Shown here: one piece after another, positions 52,303 to 59,826 of the stretch | Position numbering within the stretch: the stretch's first letter is position 1 | How the letters are laid out: every line of letters begins with the position of its first letter | From: an uncultured Bizionia sp. | GTDB taxonomy: Bacteria; Bacteroidota; Bacteroidia; Flavobacteriales; Flavobacteriaceae | NCBI GenBank assembly: GCA_947496215.1 | Contig: CANMCF010000002.1 | Location: 62,001 to 126,000 of the forward strand | Reading direction: 5' to 3' | Length of the DNA stretch: 64,000 nucleotides | Position numbers and translations under genes: made by a program | The notes under the pieces: generated by a model | Databases searched by the model: none | Seen by the model: only the letters and a program-made list of their open reading frames with translations | What the model was told of the DNA's origin: nothing

Positions 52303-53436
52303 ATCGCCGGAATATACATCCACATACCGTTTTGCAAGCAAGCATGTCATTATTGCGACTTTCATTTTTCGACATCGTTGAAAAAGAAAGATGAGCTCGT
52401 GGGTGCTTTGGTAACGGAATTGGAGCTGCGTAAGGATGAGTTTGAGAACAAGACGGTGGAAACCATTTACTTTGGTGGGGGAACTCCAAGTTTGCTGTCC
52501 AAGGAAGAATTGGAATTGTTGATAGGTTCTATCTACAAGAACTATAATGTATCTATAGATCCAGAGATTACATTGGAGGCCAATCCAGATGATCTATCGG
52601 AAAGGACGATCCTTCAATTGTCCCAAAGTCCTGTCAACCGTTTGAGTATCGGTATACAATCCTTCTTTGAAACCGATCTTAAACTGATGAATCGTGCGCA
52701 TGATGCTTCCGAGGCAAAACAGTGCTTGGAAATGGCTACACGTTATTTCGACAACATTTCGTTGGATTTAATCTATGGTATTCCAGGCTCAACCAACCAA
52801 CAGTGGAAGGATAACATAGAAAAGGCACTGTCCTTTGGGGTTAATCACATTTCAAGCTATGCGTTGACTGTGGAGCCTAAAACAGCATTGGCATCATTTA
52901 TAAAAAAAGGAGTTGTCGAACATATAGATGATGCATTGGCAGAACAGCAGTTTCATATTTTAATCCAAACTTTGGAGAATTCAAGTTTTGTACATTACGA
53001 GCTGTCAAACTTTGGGAAAGAAGGATATTTCAGCAGAAACAACTCAGCTTATTGGCAAGGAAAAGCATATTTGGGAATAGGCCCTTCTGCACATTCGTTC
53101 AATGGAGAGCAACGGAGCTGGAATGTGCGCAACAATTCCAAATACATAAAGGCATTGAACAACAAAGAACTGCCTGCAGAAATAGAAACATTGAGTACAA
53201 CGGACAAGTACAATGAATATGTAATGACGGGTTTGCGAACGATTTGGGGGGTGTCGTTGGAAAAAGTTAGGCACGATTTTGGCGAAGTGTATGAAGATTA
53301 CCTTTTGATAACATCACAAAGGCATATAAAAGAACATTTGTTGTATATTGAAGATGATAAGCTATTGGTCACCAAAAAAGGAAAGTTCTTAAGTGACGGG
53401 ATAGCATCAGATCTTTTTAAAATCAATAACCATTGA
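52303..53436 (+). CDS. hemW: HemW-like radical SAM haem chaperone, no canonical start codon
   Basis: The frame encodes a full HemW: IPFCKQACHYCDF gives the Cys-x3-Cys-x2-Cys ligands of the radical-SAM cluster, then YFGGGTPSLL, LSIGIQSFFETDLKLMNRAHD and a C-terminal HemN-like domain. HemW binds haem and is thought to insert it into respiratory enzymes. No ATG, GTG or TTG lies in frame upstream of the cluster motif; the frame opens at 52279 after a stop. Relatives begin Met-Ala-Gly-Ile-Tyr-Ile-His, and here that position reads ATC (52303). ATT at 52279 or 52285 is the alternative. A TTG at 52378 would cut off the cluster. Confidence 0.85.
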   Translation: MAGIYIHIPFCKQACHYCDFHFSTSLKKKDELVGALVTELELRKDEFENKTVETIYFGGGTPSLLSKEELELLIGSIYKNYNVSIDPEITLEANPDDLSERTILQLSQSPVNRLSIGIQSFFETDLKLMNRAHDASEAKQCLEMATRYFDNISLDLIYGIPGSTNQQWKDNIEKALSFGVNHISSYALTVEPKTALASFIKKGVVEHIDDALAEQQFHILIQTLENSSFVHYELSNFGKEGYFSRNNSAYWQGKAYLGIGPSAHSFNGEQRSWNVRNNSKYIKALNNKELPAEIETLSTTDKYNEYVMTGLRTIWGVSLEKVRHDFGEVYEDYLLITSQRHIKEHLLYIEDDKLLVTKKGKFLSDGIASDLFKINNH

Positions 53437-54179
53437 ATACTATAATAAAAGTAGGAGAAAAGACCTTTACCATCGATTTGTCTAAACCTCTCGACATATC
53501 GATTACATTGAAGGCAGCCAAGGAGAATACGAATGCATGGTATATTGGAGAACCCAAGATCGCACCAGTTATTATTGGTGATTGGGTGGCCAGTGTAGAA
53601 GAAGGAGCTACGGTGAACTTCAATAACATCGAGTTCAATCCACACGCGCACGGAACCCATACAGAATGTGTTGGACATATCACCAAAAAATTCTATAGTG
53701 TCAATAAATGCTTGAAGCAATTCATATTTGTAGCTGAAGTGATCAGCGTGGCACCGGAATTAAAAGAAGGAGATTATGTGATTTCAAAGCAACAACTTGA
53801 GTTTTTGGTCAAGAACAAGGAAACTGAAGCATTGGTAATAAGAACGATGCCGAATACCAAGGATAAGAAATCGCGACAATATTCCAATACGAATTGGCCC
53901 TATCTAACGGAAGAGGCAGCAATTTACATCAAGGAGCTCGGCATTAAGCACCTACTCATAGATCTACCAAGTGTGGATAAGGAAAAGGACGAAGGCAAAT
54001 TATTGGCTCATAAAGCTTTTTGGGATGTGGATGGGGTGATAAGAACCAATGCCACAATTACGGAATTCATATATGTATCCAACAAGATCTTGGATGGTGC
54101 ATACATCTTGAACTTGCAAATAGCACCGTTTAAGAATGATGCAACACCAAGCAAACCCATTTTATATAAAGTAGAGTAA
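53433..54179 (+). CDS. Cyclase/kynurenine formamidase-like metal hydrolase
   Basis: The 248-residue protein has the cyclase-family metal motif HAHGTHTECVGHI near residue 70 (His-x-Gly-Thr-His-x-Asp/Glu type) and an HLLIDLPSVD segment near 171, also typical. Related enzymes hydrolyse N-formylkynurenine or cyclic amides. It begins with TTG that overlaps the hemW stop (TTGA), so its translation is probably coupled to hemW. The substrate is unknown. Confidence 0.87.
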   Translation: MNTIIKVGEKTFTIDLSKPLDISITLKAAKENTNAWYIGEPKIAPVIIGDWVASVEEGATVNFNNIEFNPHAHGTHTECVGHITKKFYSVNKCLKQFIFVAEVISVAPELKEGDYVISKQQLEFLVKNKETEALVIRTMPNTKDKKSRQYSNTNWPYLTEEAAIYIKELGIKHLLIDLPSVDKEKDEGKLLAHKAFWDVDGVIRTNATITEFIYVSNKILDGAYILNLQIAPFKNDATPSKPILYKVE

Positions 54180-54790
54180 TGGAAACACTATTGGGAGTCA
54201 TTTTTGGAGCTTTGGTGAGTTTGGGCGTGTTTACGTATGTCAAGCACGTGAAATCCAGGCGGTTGGTCACTTCGCAATCTGCCATTTTGTTGGAAAAGAT
54301 TAAAAAGGTTTGTAAATTCATAACCGTAGAAGGAGATTTTGCAGAAATATACCATTATGAAGATGTTAAGGAGCGTTTTTTAAAACTCGTATCCAGTCGT
54401 AAAAAAGCACTGGTCGTTGTAAATGCGAAAGCTTATGTTGGCTTTGATTTGGCAAAGATAAAGATGAAAACAAACTCAAAAAGTAAAACTTTGGTATTGA
54501 ATCATTTTCCAAAAGCCGAAATACTATCGATAGAAACCAATATAAATTATTACGATAAAAAAGATGGTTTGTTCAATAAGTTTGAAGCCAATGATCTAAC
54601 AGATTTGCATAATGAGGCGAAACAACATATAAGAGATAAAGTCCCGGAAAGTGGCTTATATCAAATTGCTCAAAAAGAAGCTTTGGATTCAATTCTTTTG
54701 ATAGAAAACATTGTGGAAACCATAGGATGGACATTAGATTATTCAGCATTGGAAATTAAAGGGGAAACCTCACAAAAACTAACAGAATAA
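54179..54790 (+). CDS. DUF4230 family membrane-anchored protein
   Basis: The 203-residue protein has one N-terminal helix (LLGVIFGALVSLGVFTYV) and a soluble domain with VEGDFAEIYHY and KKALVVVNAKAYVGFDLAKI, the DUF4230 pattern. The family is widespread and uncharacterised. Its start overlaps the cyclase stop by 1 base (TAATG), so it closes a compact operon from the outer-membrane protein at 51058 through ruvC and hemW. Confidence 0.86.
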   Translation: METLLGVIFGALVSLGVFTYVKHVKSRRLVTSQSAILLEKIKKVCKFITVEGDFAEIYHYEDVKERFLKLVSSRKKALVVVNAKAYVGFDLAKIKMKTNSKSKTLVLNHFPKAEILSIETNINYYDKKDGLFNKFEANDLTDLHNEAKQHIRDKVPESGLYQIAQKEALDSILLIENIVETIGWTLDYSALEIKGETSQKLTE

Positions 54791-54947
54791 CGAATAAACA
54801 ATGTTGATTATCGATAAGAGGTGTTTTTTTTACGATAAAACACTTATTTTATGTTAATATTTTAGTATATTTAGAATGCTGCCCTTTTGATGATAATTGA
54901 TCTATGATCTTAAATTATTTAAGAGTTAAACCATAAAATTCTGTGTA

Positions 54948-55085
54948 ATGAATAAAGTCTTACTCTACATTAATAATGTCTTAATCAGCCTAGACATCCC
55001 ACCATTGGTTAAAACATCTAATAGGAAAAAAGAACAGATTTCCAAGAAGAGACATAAAAACTTATCGCAAGACAACATTAAATAA
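54948..55085 (+). CDS. Hypothetical 45-residue basic peptide
   Basis: A short frame from ATG at 54948 to TAA at 55085 encodes a 45-residue peptide with a hydrophobic first half (VLLYINNVLISLDIPPLV) and a very basic second half. There is no database-like feature to support it, and TATATTTA about 80 bases upstream is only a partial -7 match. Apart from it, 54791-55105 holds only an imperfect terminator-like repeat after the DUF4230 gene (about 54808-54853). Confidence 0.35.
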   Translation: MNKVLLYINNVLISLDIPPLVKTSNRKKEQISKKRHKNLSQDNIK

Positions 55086-55105
55086 ATTTTCTTTAAATTT
55101 ATTTA

Positions 55106-55474
55106 ATGGATATAGAATACATCAGAGAATATTGTCTTGGCAAATCTCAAGTTTCAGAACATTTTCCATTTGACAAGGACACCTTGGTGTTCAAGGTAGC
55201 CGGCAAGATGTTTCTTCTGGCACCATTGAAAAAATGGGAAAAAGGTTTGGCATCAATCAATTTGAAGTGCGATCCAGATTATGCATTGGAACTTAGGGAA
55301 AACTACGAAAGCATAGAAGCCGGTTGGCATATGAGTAAAAAGCATTGGAATTCACTTTATATACACAAAGGAGAGTTAAAGCCACGATTGATAGTCGAGT
55401 TGATAGACCATTCCTATGATATGGTTGTAAAAAGCCTACCTAAGAAAGTAAGGGATACTTTTAAGGATGTATAA
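55106..55474 (+). CDS. MmcQ/YjbR family protein
   Basis: The 122-residue protein fits the MmcQ/YjbR fold: YIREYCLGKSQVSEHFPFD at the N-terminus, KMFLLAPL near residue 33, INLKCDPDYALELRE near 50, and a C-terminal HSYDMVVKSLPKKVR segment. The family has a CyaY-like or DNA-binding double-wing fold and no firm function. It is followed after 80 bases by the PhnA-like gene. Confidence 0.93.
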   Translation: MDIEYIREYCLGKSQVSEHFPFDKDTLVFKVAGKMFLLAPLKKWEKGLASINLKCDPDYALELRENYESIEAGWHMSKKHWNSLYIHKGELKPRLIVELIDHSYDMVVKSLPKKVRDTFKDV

Positions 55475-55553
55475 ATTCATATGCTTCCACAAGCAACATC
55501 CAATAATCTTCATTACCATAAATAAGCATATCTTTACGCTTTAAAATTTTATT

Positions 55554-56132
55554 ATGAGTTTAGAAAGAGAGCTGAAAAAAAGAGCTGAGAACAAATGTGA
55601 GTTGTGTATAAGCGATGAGCATTTGCAAATATATACTTTGGCACCGCACAAGGACGAGGACTTGAAAAAATCCTTGGTAGCTTGTAAAACCTGTGTAACA
55701 CAAATTGAAGATCCAGAAATTACGGATCCGAATCATTGGAGATGTTTGAACGATAGCATGTGGAGTGAACACGAGGCCGTGCAGGTGGCAGCTTGGAGAA
55801 TGTTGTCCAGGCTCAGAAAAGAAGGATGGCCACAAGACTTGTTGGATATGATGTATATGGAAGAAGATGTGTTGGAGTTTGCCAAGGCAACAGGAGAAGG
55901 AGAAGCTGATCCAGAAAAGTTAATTCATAGGGATGTCAATGGAGTTGTCTTGCAGGCAGGAGATTCTGTGGTTTTGATAAAAGACTTAAAAGTTAAAGGA
56001 TCAAGTATGGTAGCTAAACAAGGTACAGCAGTGAGACGCATCTCTTTGGACCATACTAATGAAAAGTATATAGAAGGCAAGGTAGGGCCAACACAAATCG
56101 TAATCATTACGGATTACGTCAAAAAACTATAA
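55554..56132 (+). CDS. PhnA domain zinc-ribbon protein
   Basis: The 192-residue protein has an N-terminal zinc-ribbon-like part (Cys15-x2-Cys18 in CELC and Cys44-x2-Cys47 in CKTC) and a C-terminal PhnA/YjdM domain (RDVNGVVLQAGDSVVLIKDLKVKG near residue 125, KQGTAVRRI, ending VIITDYVKKL). The name PhnA refers to a genome position in E. coli; phosphonate hydrolysis is not established for this family. It ends at a strong bidirectional terminator shared with the AraC gene. Confidence 0.92.
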   Translation: MSLERELKKRAENKCELCISDEHLQIYTLAPHKDEDLKKSLVACKTCVTQIEDPEITDPNHWRCLNDSMWSEHEAVQVAAWRMLSRLRKEGWPQDLLDMMYMEEDVLEFAKATGEGEADPEKLIHRDVNGVVLQAGDSVVLIKDLKVKGSSMVAKQGTAVRRISLDHTNEKYIEGKVGPTQIVIITDYVKKL

Positions 56133-56142
56133 ATAATATGAA

Positions 56143-56180
56143 TGTAAAAGGCCAATCATTGTTCAGATTGGCCTTTTACA
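56143..56180. terminator. Bidirectional terminator between PhnA-like and AraC genes
   Basis: A perfect 15-bp stem (56143-56157 with 56166-56180) with an 8-nt loop lies between two convergent genes; the right arm also overlaps the last bases before the AraC stop codon. Confidence 0.92.
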
Positions 56181-56182
56181 TA

Positions 56183-57022
56183 CTAGCGCTTTCTATAGGA
56201 AGAAGGGCTTGTCAACTTTATGGCTTTGAATTGTCTGTTGAAGTTGGAAATATTCTTGAAACCTGATTTATATGCTATTTCTGCTATGGAGAAATCTTTT
56301 GAATCGCCCATTAATTTACAAGCATGCTCAATACGTAATTCGTTCAAGAACCTAAAATAGGTTTTATTGGTTCTCCTTTTAAAGTATTTGCAAAAAGCAT
56401 TTTTGGTCATCGCGGCAACACCAGCTATCGTTTCTAGAGAAATGTCCTTGTCGTAATGTGTCATGGTGTATTCAAAGACATCTTGCATCCTCTTTCCTTC
56501 TATGGCAGTATACTTCTTTTCATAGATAAATGAAGATAGACTCTTATGTTCTACTTTGGATGTCTTTTTTAAAAGCTTAAGGAGTATGATAAAACGTTTT
56601 AGTTTCGAGTTGGTCTTCAGTTTTAAAAACAAATTTTTGAACTCTTTGGATTTTGGGCTTATCTTGAACCCAAGGGTGGATCTTTTAAAAAAGGAATGTA
56701 ATTCCTTTAATTCTTCAAGTTCGAAAAAATGATCCCCAAAGCACGTTTCCGTAAAAAACAGACTAAGCATGTGAGATTTGGGAGAAGCCTCCATGTCACT
56801 TTTGAAAACATGGGGCAAGTTGCTACCAATAACCAACACATCTCCTTGTTTGTAGTAGTTAACTGTATCACCAACTATAAGTGTGCCTTCTCCTTTCAGT
56901 ATAAGACTCAATTGTATCTCTTCATGCTGATGTAACTTGTCGTAGAAGAAACTTTCAATATCCTCTTGGTAGACAAGAGCATGGTGTTCAGGTTTAGGTA
57001 TTTTAAAGGGCAATATTTTCAT
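56183..57022 (-). CDS. AraC family regulator of the hydroxyproline cluster
   Basis: The 279-residue protein has an N-terminal cupin-like sensing domain (QLSLILKGEGTLIVGD near residue 37) and a C-terminal AraC/XylS double helix-turn-helix (about residues 180-279; AAMTKNAFCKYFKRRTNKT and IAYKSGFKNISNFNRQFK). It is divergent from the first catabolic gene across 140 bases, the usual place of a pathway activator, and so probably responds to hydroxyproline or an intermediate. Confidence 0.92.
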   Translation of the reverse strand: MKILPFKIPKPEHHALVYQEDIESFFYDKLHQHEEIQLSLILKGEGTLIVGDTVNYYKQGDVLVIGSNLPHVFKSDMEASPKSHMLSLFFTETCFGDHFFELEELKELHSFFKRSTLGFKISPKSKEFKNLFLKLKTNSKLKRFIILLKLLKKTSKVEHKSLSSFIYEKKYTAIEGKRMQDVFEYTMTHYDKDISLETIAGVAAMTKNAFCKYFKRRTNKTYFRFLNELRIEHACKLMGDSKDFSIAEIAYKSGFKNISNFNRQFKAIKLTSPSSYRKR

Positions 57023-57132
57023 ATTCCAAAAATATGCAAATACTATTCATTTTCATATGCTTAAATAATATATTGGATAATATAATATTATTAACGGATA
57101 AAAAACTAACATAAAAGTATTAAACTCTAAAT

Positions 57133-57140
57133 TATTTTTG
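57133..57140 (+). promoter_or_regulatory. Putative -7 box of the hydroxyproline operon
   Basis: TATTTTTG fits TAnnTTTG, 22 bases before the deaminase start. An AT-rich inverted repeat (57064-57071 with 57085-57092) upstream is a weak candidate for AraC binding. No -33 element is clear, consistent with an activated promoter. Confidence 0.45.
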
Positions 57141-57162
57141 TCATATTCAAATAAACAAAATT

Positions 57163-58092
57163 ATGAGCATAAAATGGAATGGCGTTATGCCAGCTGTTAC
57201 AACTAAGTTTACTGATCAAGATACTTTGGACTTAGTGAATTTCGAAGTGAATATTCACGCACAACTGGAAGCAGGTGTAAGTGGAATCATCTTAGGGGGA
57301 ACCTTGGGAGAAGCAAGTACACTTACAGATGATGAAAAAAGAATCATTGTCAGAAAAGCAGTAGAAGTAGTAGATGGAAAAGTGCCTGTGGTAATGAACA
57401 TTGCAGAGCAAACGACCACAGCAGCTATAGATGCAGCAAAGAAAGCAAAAGAAGATGGTGCGTCTGGATTGATGATGTTGCCTCCAATGCGCTATAAGGC
57501 TGACGATAGGGAGACTGTAACCTATTTTAAAAAGGTGGCAAACAGTACTACATTGCCAATTATGGTATATAACAATCCTGTAGATTACGGAATCGAAGTT
57601 ACTTTGGATATGTTTGAGGAGCTGTTGAGAGACTGTCCAAACATACAAGCAGTCAAGGAGTCTACAAGAGATTTGTCCAATATTACTCGTATTAAAAATC
57701 GCTTCGGAAACAGGTTGGCAATCTTAAGTGGTGTCGATACTTTGGCCTTGGAAAGCATATTTATGGGAGCTGATGGATGGGTTGCTGGTTTGGTATGTGC
57801 ATTCCCAGCAGAAACCGTAGCCATCTTCAACTTGGCTAAAGCAGGAAGAACAGAAGAAGCATTGAGTATCTACCGTTGGTTTCTACCTTTGTTGGAGTTG
57901 GATATAAACAGTAAATTAGTACAAAATATCAAGCTTGCGGAAGTAGCAACGGGAATAGGGACAGAAAATGTAAGAGAACCTCGCTTGCCATTGGTTGGAG
58001 AAGAAAGAGAAAGAGTATTGGCAATAATAGAAAATGGGATAAAAACCAGACCAGAATTGCCAGAATACAAAGAATTGGCTGTTTTTGCTTAA
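57163..58092 (+). CDS. DHDPS-like 1-pyrroline-4-hydroxy-2-carboxylate deaminase
   Basis: The 309-residue protein is a class I aldolase of the dihydrodipicolinate synthase family: Schiff-base Lys165 in AVKESTRD, Tyr136 in MVYNNPVDYG, and GTLGEASTL near residue 46. DapA proper is unlikely in this setting. With a semialdehyde dehydrogenase and a hydroxyproline epimerase in the same operon, the most probable reaction is deamination of 1-pyrroline-4-hydroxy-2-carboxylate to 2-oxoglutarate semialdehyde. The AraC gene is divergent. Confidence 0.88.
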   Translation: MSIKWNGVMPAVTTKFTDQDTLDLVNFEVNIHAQLEAGVSGIILGGTLGEASTLTDDEKRIIVRKAVEVVDGKVPVVMNIAEQTTTAAIDAAKKAKEDGASGLMMLPPMRYKADDRETVTYFKKVANSTTLPIMVYNNPVDYGIEVTLDMFEELLRDCPNIQAVKESTRDLSNITRIKNRFGNRLAILSGVDTLALESIFMGADGWVAGLVCAFPAETVAIFNLAKAGRTEEALSIYRWFLPLLELDINSKLVQNIKLAEVATGIGTENVREPRLPLVGEERERVLAIIENGIKTRPELPEYKELAVFA

Positions 58093-58177
58093 GCTTTTTG
58101 GCTACTATTTAATACTTTAAAAGATTTAAAGTGAAGAAAGGATAGAATTCCAATAGATAAATACAAAATAAACAATG

Positions 58178-58217
58178 AACAGATACTTATAATTAACATG
58201 AAATTATAGTATCTGTT
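58178..58217 (+). other. Strong hairpin between deaminase and dehydrogenase genes
   Basis: A 16-bp stem with one bulged base (58178-58194 with 58202-58217) and a 7-nt loop lies 27 bases before the dehydrogenase ATG. The following sequence is only partly T-rich. It may be a weak terminator or an mRNA processing or stability element that sets unequal expression in the operon. Confidence 0.5.
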
Positions 58218-58243
58218 TGTTGCCTTTAAATAAAAACACAATT

Positions 58244-59770
58244 ATGATTACAGGAAAAAATTACATCGGAAACCAGTTATCCGCAAAAGGAACGACGACA
58301 CATAAGACCGTTAATCCAAAATTGAACATAGAAAACCCAACACCTTTTTATCAAGCAACGTTGGAGGAAGTAGAAGCAGCTGCGGAATTGGCAGCAAATG
58401 CATTTAAGACATATAAAAATACACCAGGAAAGCAAAGAGCTGCTTTTCTTAATGCAATCGCAGACGAAATATTGGCCTTGGATACGGAATTGATAGATAT
58501 GTATGTATCCGAATCCGGTCTGCCAGAAGGAAGAGCGGCAGGAGAAAGAGGTAGAACAGTAGGGCAATTGAGAGCATTTGCAGAATTGATCTTGAAAGAA
58601 GAATGGAGAAGCAATACCATAGATGAGGCAATTCCAACAAGAGAACCATTTCCAAAATCAGATATTAGAAAAACATCTATCCCATTGGGACCAGTTGTTG
58701 TATTTGCAGCAAGTAACTTCCCATTGGCTTTTTCAACAGCTGGAGGGGATACTGCTAGTGCATTGGCATCAGGATGCCCAGTTATCGTGAAATCTCATGC
58801 CATGCATTCAGGGACTGGGGAATTGGTGGCTTCTGCCATTATCAAGGCAGCAGAAAAAACAGGTATGCCAAATGGTGTGTTCTCCAATATAACAGGAAGT
58901 GGTAGAGTTGTAGGTACGGCATTGGTTAAGCACCCAAAGGTGAAAGCAGTAGGTTTTACAGGAAGTATAGCAGGAGGTCGAGCATTGTACAATTTGGCGG
59001 CAGAAAGAAACGAGCCAATACCGGTATTTGCTGAAATGGGAAGTATTAACCCGGTAGTGGTTATGCCAAATGTAATTGCTAAAAAATCGGAAGAGACAGC
59101 CTCGACCTATGCAGGTTCGATTACGTTGGGAACTGGTCAATTTTGCACCAACCCAGGGCTTTTGTTAACTATCGGGGGAGAAAAAACAGATGCTTTCGTT
59201 AAAGATTTGGCTGCAAAAACAGTGGACATAGCACCACAATGCATGCTGCATCCAAACATAAAGGATGGTTTTGTCGCAAACGGACAGACAGTATCTTCTC
59301 AAGCAGGAGTGGAAGTAGTTGCTAAAATAGAAGGGGATGTGGATGCCAACTATGCAGCATCTCAAATATGTGCAGTATCTGGTGCAGATTTCTTGGAAAA
59401 CCCGAAAATGCATACAGAGGTATTTGGACCATTTTCCCTAGTTGTAAAGGCAAAGGATCAAGAAGAATTGGTTGAAGTCATCGATAGCTTGGAAGGACAG
59501 TTGACTGGTACTATTTTAGCCGAAAAAGAAGATTTCGAAAATTTGAATAGTGTGGTGGATTCACTTCAAGACAAGGTAGGTAGAATCATTTTCAATGGAG
59601 TGCCGACTGGAGTGGAAGTTTGTGAGTCCATGACGCATGGAGGGCCATACCCTGCATCGACGGATTCAAGATTTACAGCAGTGGGCCTAGGAGCGATCAA
59701 AAGATGGGTAAGACCATTCAGTTATCAAGATTGGCCAACGAATTTATTGCCAGAAGGACTTAAAAATTAA
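58244..59770 (+). CDS. 2-oxoglutarate semialdehyde dehydrogenase (NADP+)
   Basis: The 508-residue aldehyde dehydrogenase has the catalytic Cys301 in GTGQFCTNPG, general-base Glu264 in FAEMGSINP, and the nucleotide region VGFTGSIAGGRAL. The CTNPG form and the THGGPYPASTD segment near the C-terminus are typical of the alpha-ketoglutaric semialdehyde dehydrogenases. It would oxidise the product of the preceding enzyme to 2-oxoglutarate for the TCA cycle. The ATG at 58244 gives the usual N-terminus; an earlier TTG at 58217 lies inside the hairpin. Confidence 0.93.
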   Translation: MITGKNYIGNQLSAKGTTTHKTVNPKLNIENPTPFYQATLEEVEAAAELAANAFKTYKNTPGKQRAAFLNAIADEILALDTELIDMYVSESGLPEGRAAGERGRTVGQLRAFAELILKEEWRSNTIDEAIPTREPFPKSDIRKTSIPLGPVVVFAASNFPLAFSTAGGDTASALASGCPVIVKSHAMHSGTGELVASAIIKAAEKTGMPNGVFSNITGSGRVVGTALVKHPKVKAVGFTGSIAGGRALYNLAAERNEPIPVFAEMGSINPVVVMPNVIAKKSEETASTYAGSITLGTGQFCTNPGLLLTIGGEKTDAFVKDLAAKTVDIAPQCMLHPNIKDGFVANGQTVSSQAGVEVVAKIEGDVDANYAASQICAVSGADFLENPKMHTEVFGPFSLVVKAKDQEELVEVIDSLEGQLTGTILAEKEDFENLNSVVDSLQDKVGRIIFNGVPTGVEVCESMTHGGPYPASTDSRFTAVGLGAIKRWVRPFSYQDWPTNLLPEGLKN

Positions 59771-59826
59771 ACTGGATTAGTCTATTCAGTAACCGTTGAA
59801 CGTTAAGTACAACAAATAATGAGCTT

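Noticed and set aside
52378-53436. hemW starting at the TTG at 52378
   Set aside because: This start removes the three Cys ligands of the radical-SAM cluster, which are encoded in frame just upstream.
55554-56132. Phosphonoacetate hydrolase
   Set aside because: The YjdM/PhnA domain name does not imply this activity and the enzyme motifs of the true hydrolase are absent.
57163-58092. dapA (dihydrodipicolinate synthase for lysine synthesis)
   Set aside because: The operon context with hydroxyproline epimerase and a semialdehyde dehydrogenase fits the deaminase of hydroxyproline breakdown better.
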